A stretch of 64,000 nucleotides of DNA from Acetobacter garciniae (GTDB lineage: Bacteria; Pseudomonadota; Alphaproteobacteria; Acetobacterales; Acetobacteraceae). The stretch spans positions 558,001 through 622,000 of the forward strand of contig NZ_JAFVMH010000002.1 of the NCBI RefSeq assembly GCF_017377735.1, in the 5' to 3' direction. The first letter of the stretch is position 1. Each line of letters begins with the position of its first letter. Positions 63,776 to 64,000 of the stretch are shown in pieces. A program made the translations under genes and the position numbers. The notes under the pieces are model-generated. The model was not told the origin of the DNA, ran no database searches, and saw only the letters and a list, made by a program, of their open reading frames with translations.

Positions 63776-64000
63776 TTACATCTCTTCTGCTACTTCGCAG
63801 GAGGGAGCCATGCCGGGTGCGAGCGCGCGAGTCACATAATCTTCTATCTGTGGCTTGTAGATGTCCCAGGCTTCCTCCAGAGCTGCGATGGGGCAATGTT
63901 TTGTCCAGTCTATCCGAAGATCGACCAACGGCCATGACTGTTTATCCACAATCAGCAGGCCGGCGGAATGCAAGGGGTCTTTTTCGCCCCCGGCATCCAA
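63776..64000 (-). CDS. DUF1028-family protein, C-terminal end (partial)
   Basis: The gene runs off the right edge; 74 residues of its end are visible. GGEKDPLHSAGLLIVDKQSW and PLVDLRIDW followed by PIAALEEAWDIYKPQIEDYV match the end of DUF1028 proteins, Ntn-hydrolase-like enzymes of unclear role often found beside amino-acid or peptide catabolic genes. The Met at the window edge is probably internal. Confidence 0.65.
   Translation of the reverse strand: MDAGGEKDPLHSAGLLIVDKQSWPLVDLRIDWTKHCPIAALEEAWDIYKPQIEDYVTRALAPGMAPSCEVAEEM

Noticed and set aside
1..64000. CRISPR arrays, rRNA genes, prophage structural genes
   Set aside because: I looked for regularly spaced repeats, rRNA core sequences and phage head/tail genes and saw none.

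Overview
The window is high-GC alphaproteobacterial DNA and most likely comes from an acetic acid bacterium (Acetobacteraceae, Gluconacetobacter/Komagataeibacter-like). The reasons are a FlaF-type flagellar regulator, tightly ATGA-coupled operons, a CoA-transferase that closely resembles the acetic-acid-bacterial AarC family, and a GAAGCTTTTTTCAAAAAGC dispersed element of the kind I associate with these genera. The genus is inference; no rRNA gene is present. || Layout. (1) 1-6.1 kb: a chemotaxis operon (end of cheA, then cheW, cheR, cheB, cheY, cheD and a small unassigned protein ending in DIDLF). It converges on a soluble globin-coupled methyl-accepting protein and a flaF gene. (2) 6.2-13 kb: a D-amino-acid aminotransferase, a dimethylamine-monooxygenase-type operon (zinc-ribbon subunit, flavin/2Fe-2S reductase, DUF3445 heme N-demethylase) with a probable one-base frameshift that fuses the last two, then a gamma-glutamyltransferase and a LysR regulator. 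(3) 13.1-28.1 kb: the centrepiece, an aryl-polyene/xanthomonadin-like pigment cluster. It holds one ACP, an AMP-ligase fused to a dehydratase domain, an acyltransferase, a LolA-like protein, an MMPL exporter, one complete ketosynthase, a Cys-less chain-length-factor partner, a second dehydratase, a ketoreductase and a terminal flavoprotein with flavin-halogenase motifs. A divergent arm carries a COG4648 membrane protein, a UbiE-like methyltransferase and an LtaS-like phosphoglycerol transferase. The region is bracketed by two direct copies of a ~70-bp repeat. (4) 28.2-45 kb: a free-standing STN-domain lipoprotein, a TonB-dependent receptor without an STN domain, and a coupled uptake/degradation set (NCS1 permease, MFS transporter, amidase, M81/MlrC-type metallopeptidase). 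An AsnC regulator, a saccharopine-dehydrogenase-type enzyme, an aminotransferase, an atypical SDR, a D-2-hydroxyacid dehydrogenase, a D-amino-acid dehydrogenase and a GcvA-like LysR follow. Together they look like a route for an unknown amide or D-amino-acid-containing compound. (5) 45.4-58.8 kb: a membrane GGDEF protein, then a TetR regulator divergent from a complete beta-oxidation operon (ETF-QO, FadN-type bifunctional enzyme, acyl-CoA dehydrogenase, EtfBA, thiolase, AarC-like CoA-transferase) and a tandem-domain acyl-CoA thioesterase. (6) 58.9-64 kb: a less ordered, partly AT-richer end with a secreted double TonB-C protein, a YaiI-family protein, a DUF3828-like protein, a tRNA-like 3' end beside an inverted repeat, a decayed IS5-type transposase, a fragment resembling a conjugation ATPase, a LysR regulator and the end of a DUF1028 gene. 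|| How the parts work together. The pigment cluster should activate an aromatic starter, extend it as a polyene on the single ACP, move it to a lipid by the acyltransferase and export it with the LolA/MMPL pair. The last gene could halogenate it. The beta-oxidation operon is self-contained, with dehydrogenase, electron carrier and quinone reductase encoded together. All functions are read from sequence motifs and gene order only; no database search was run.
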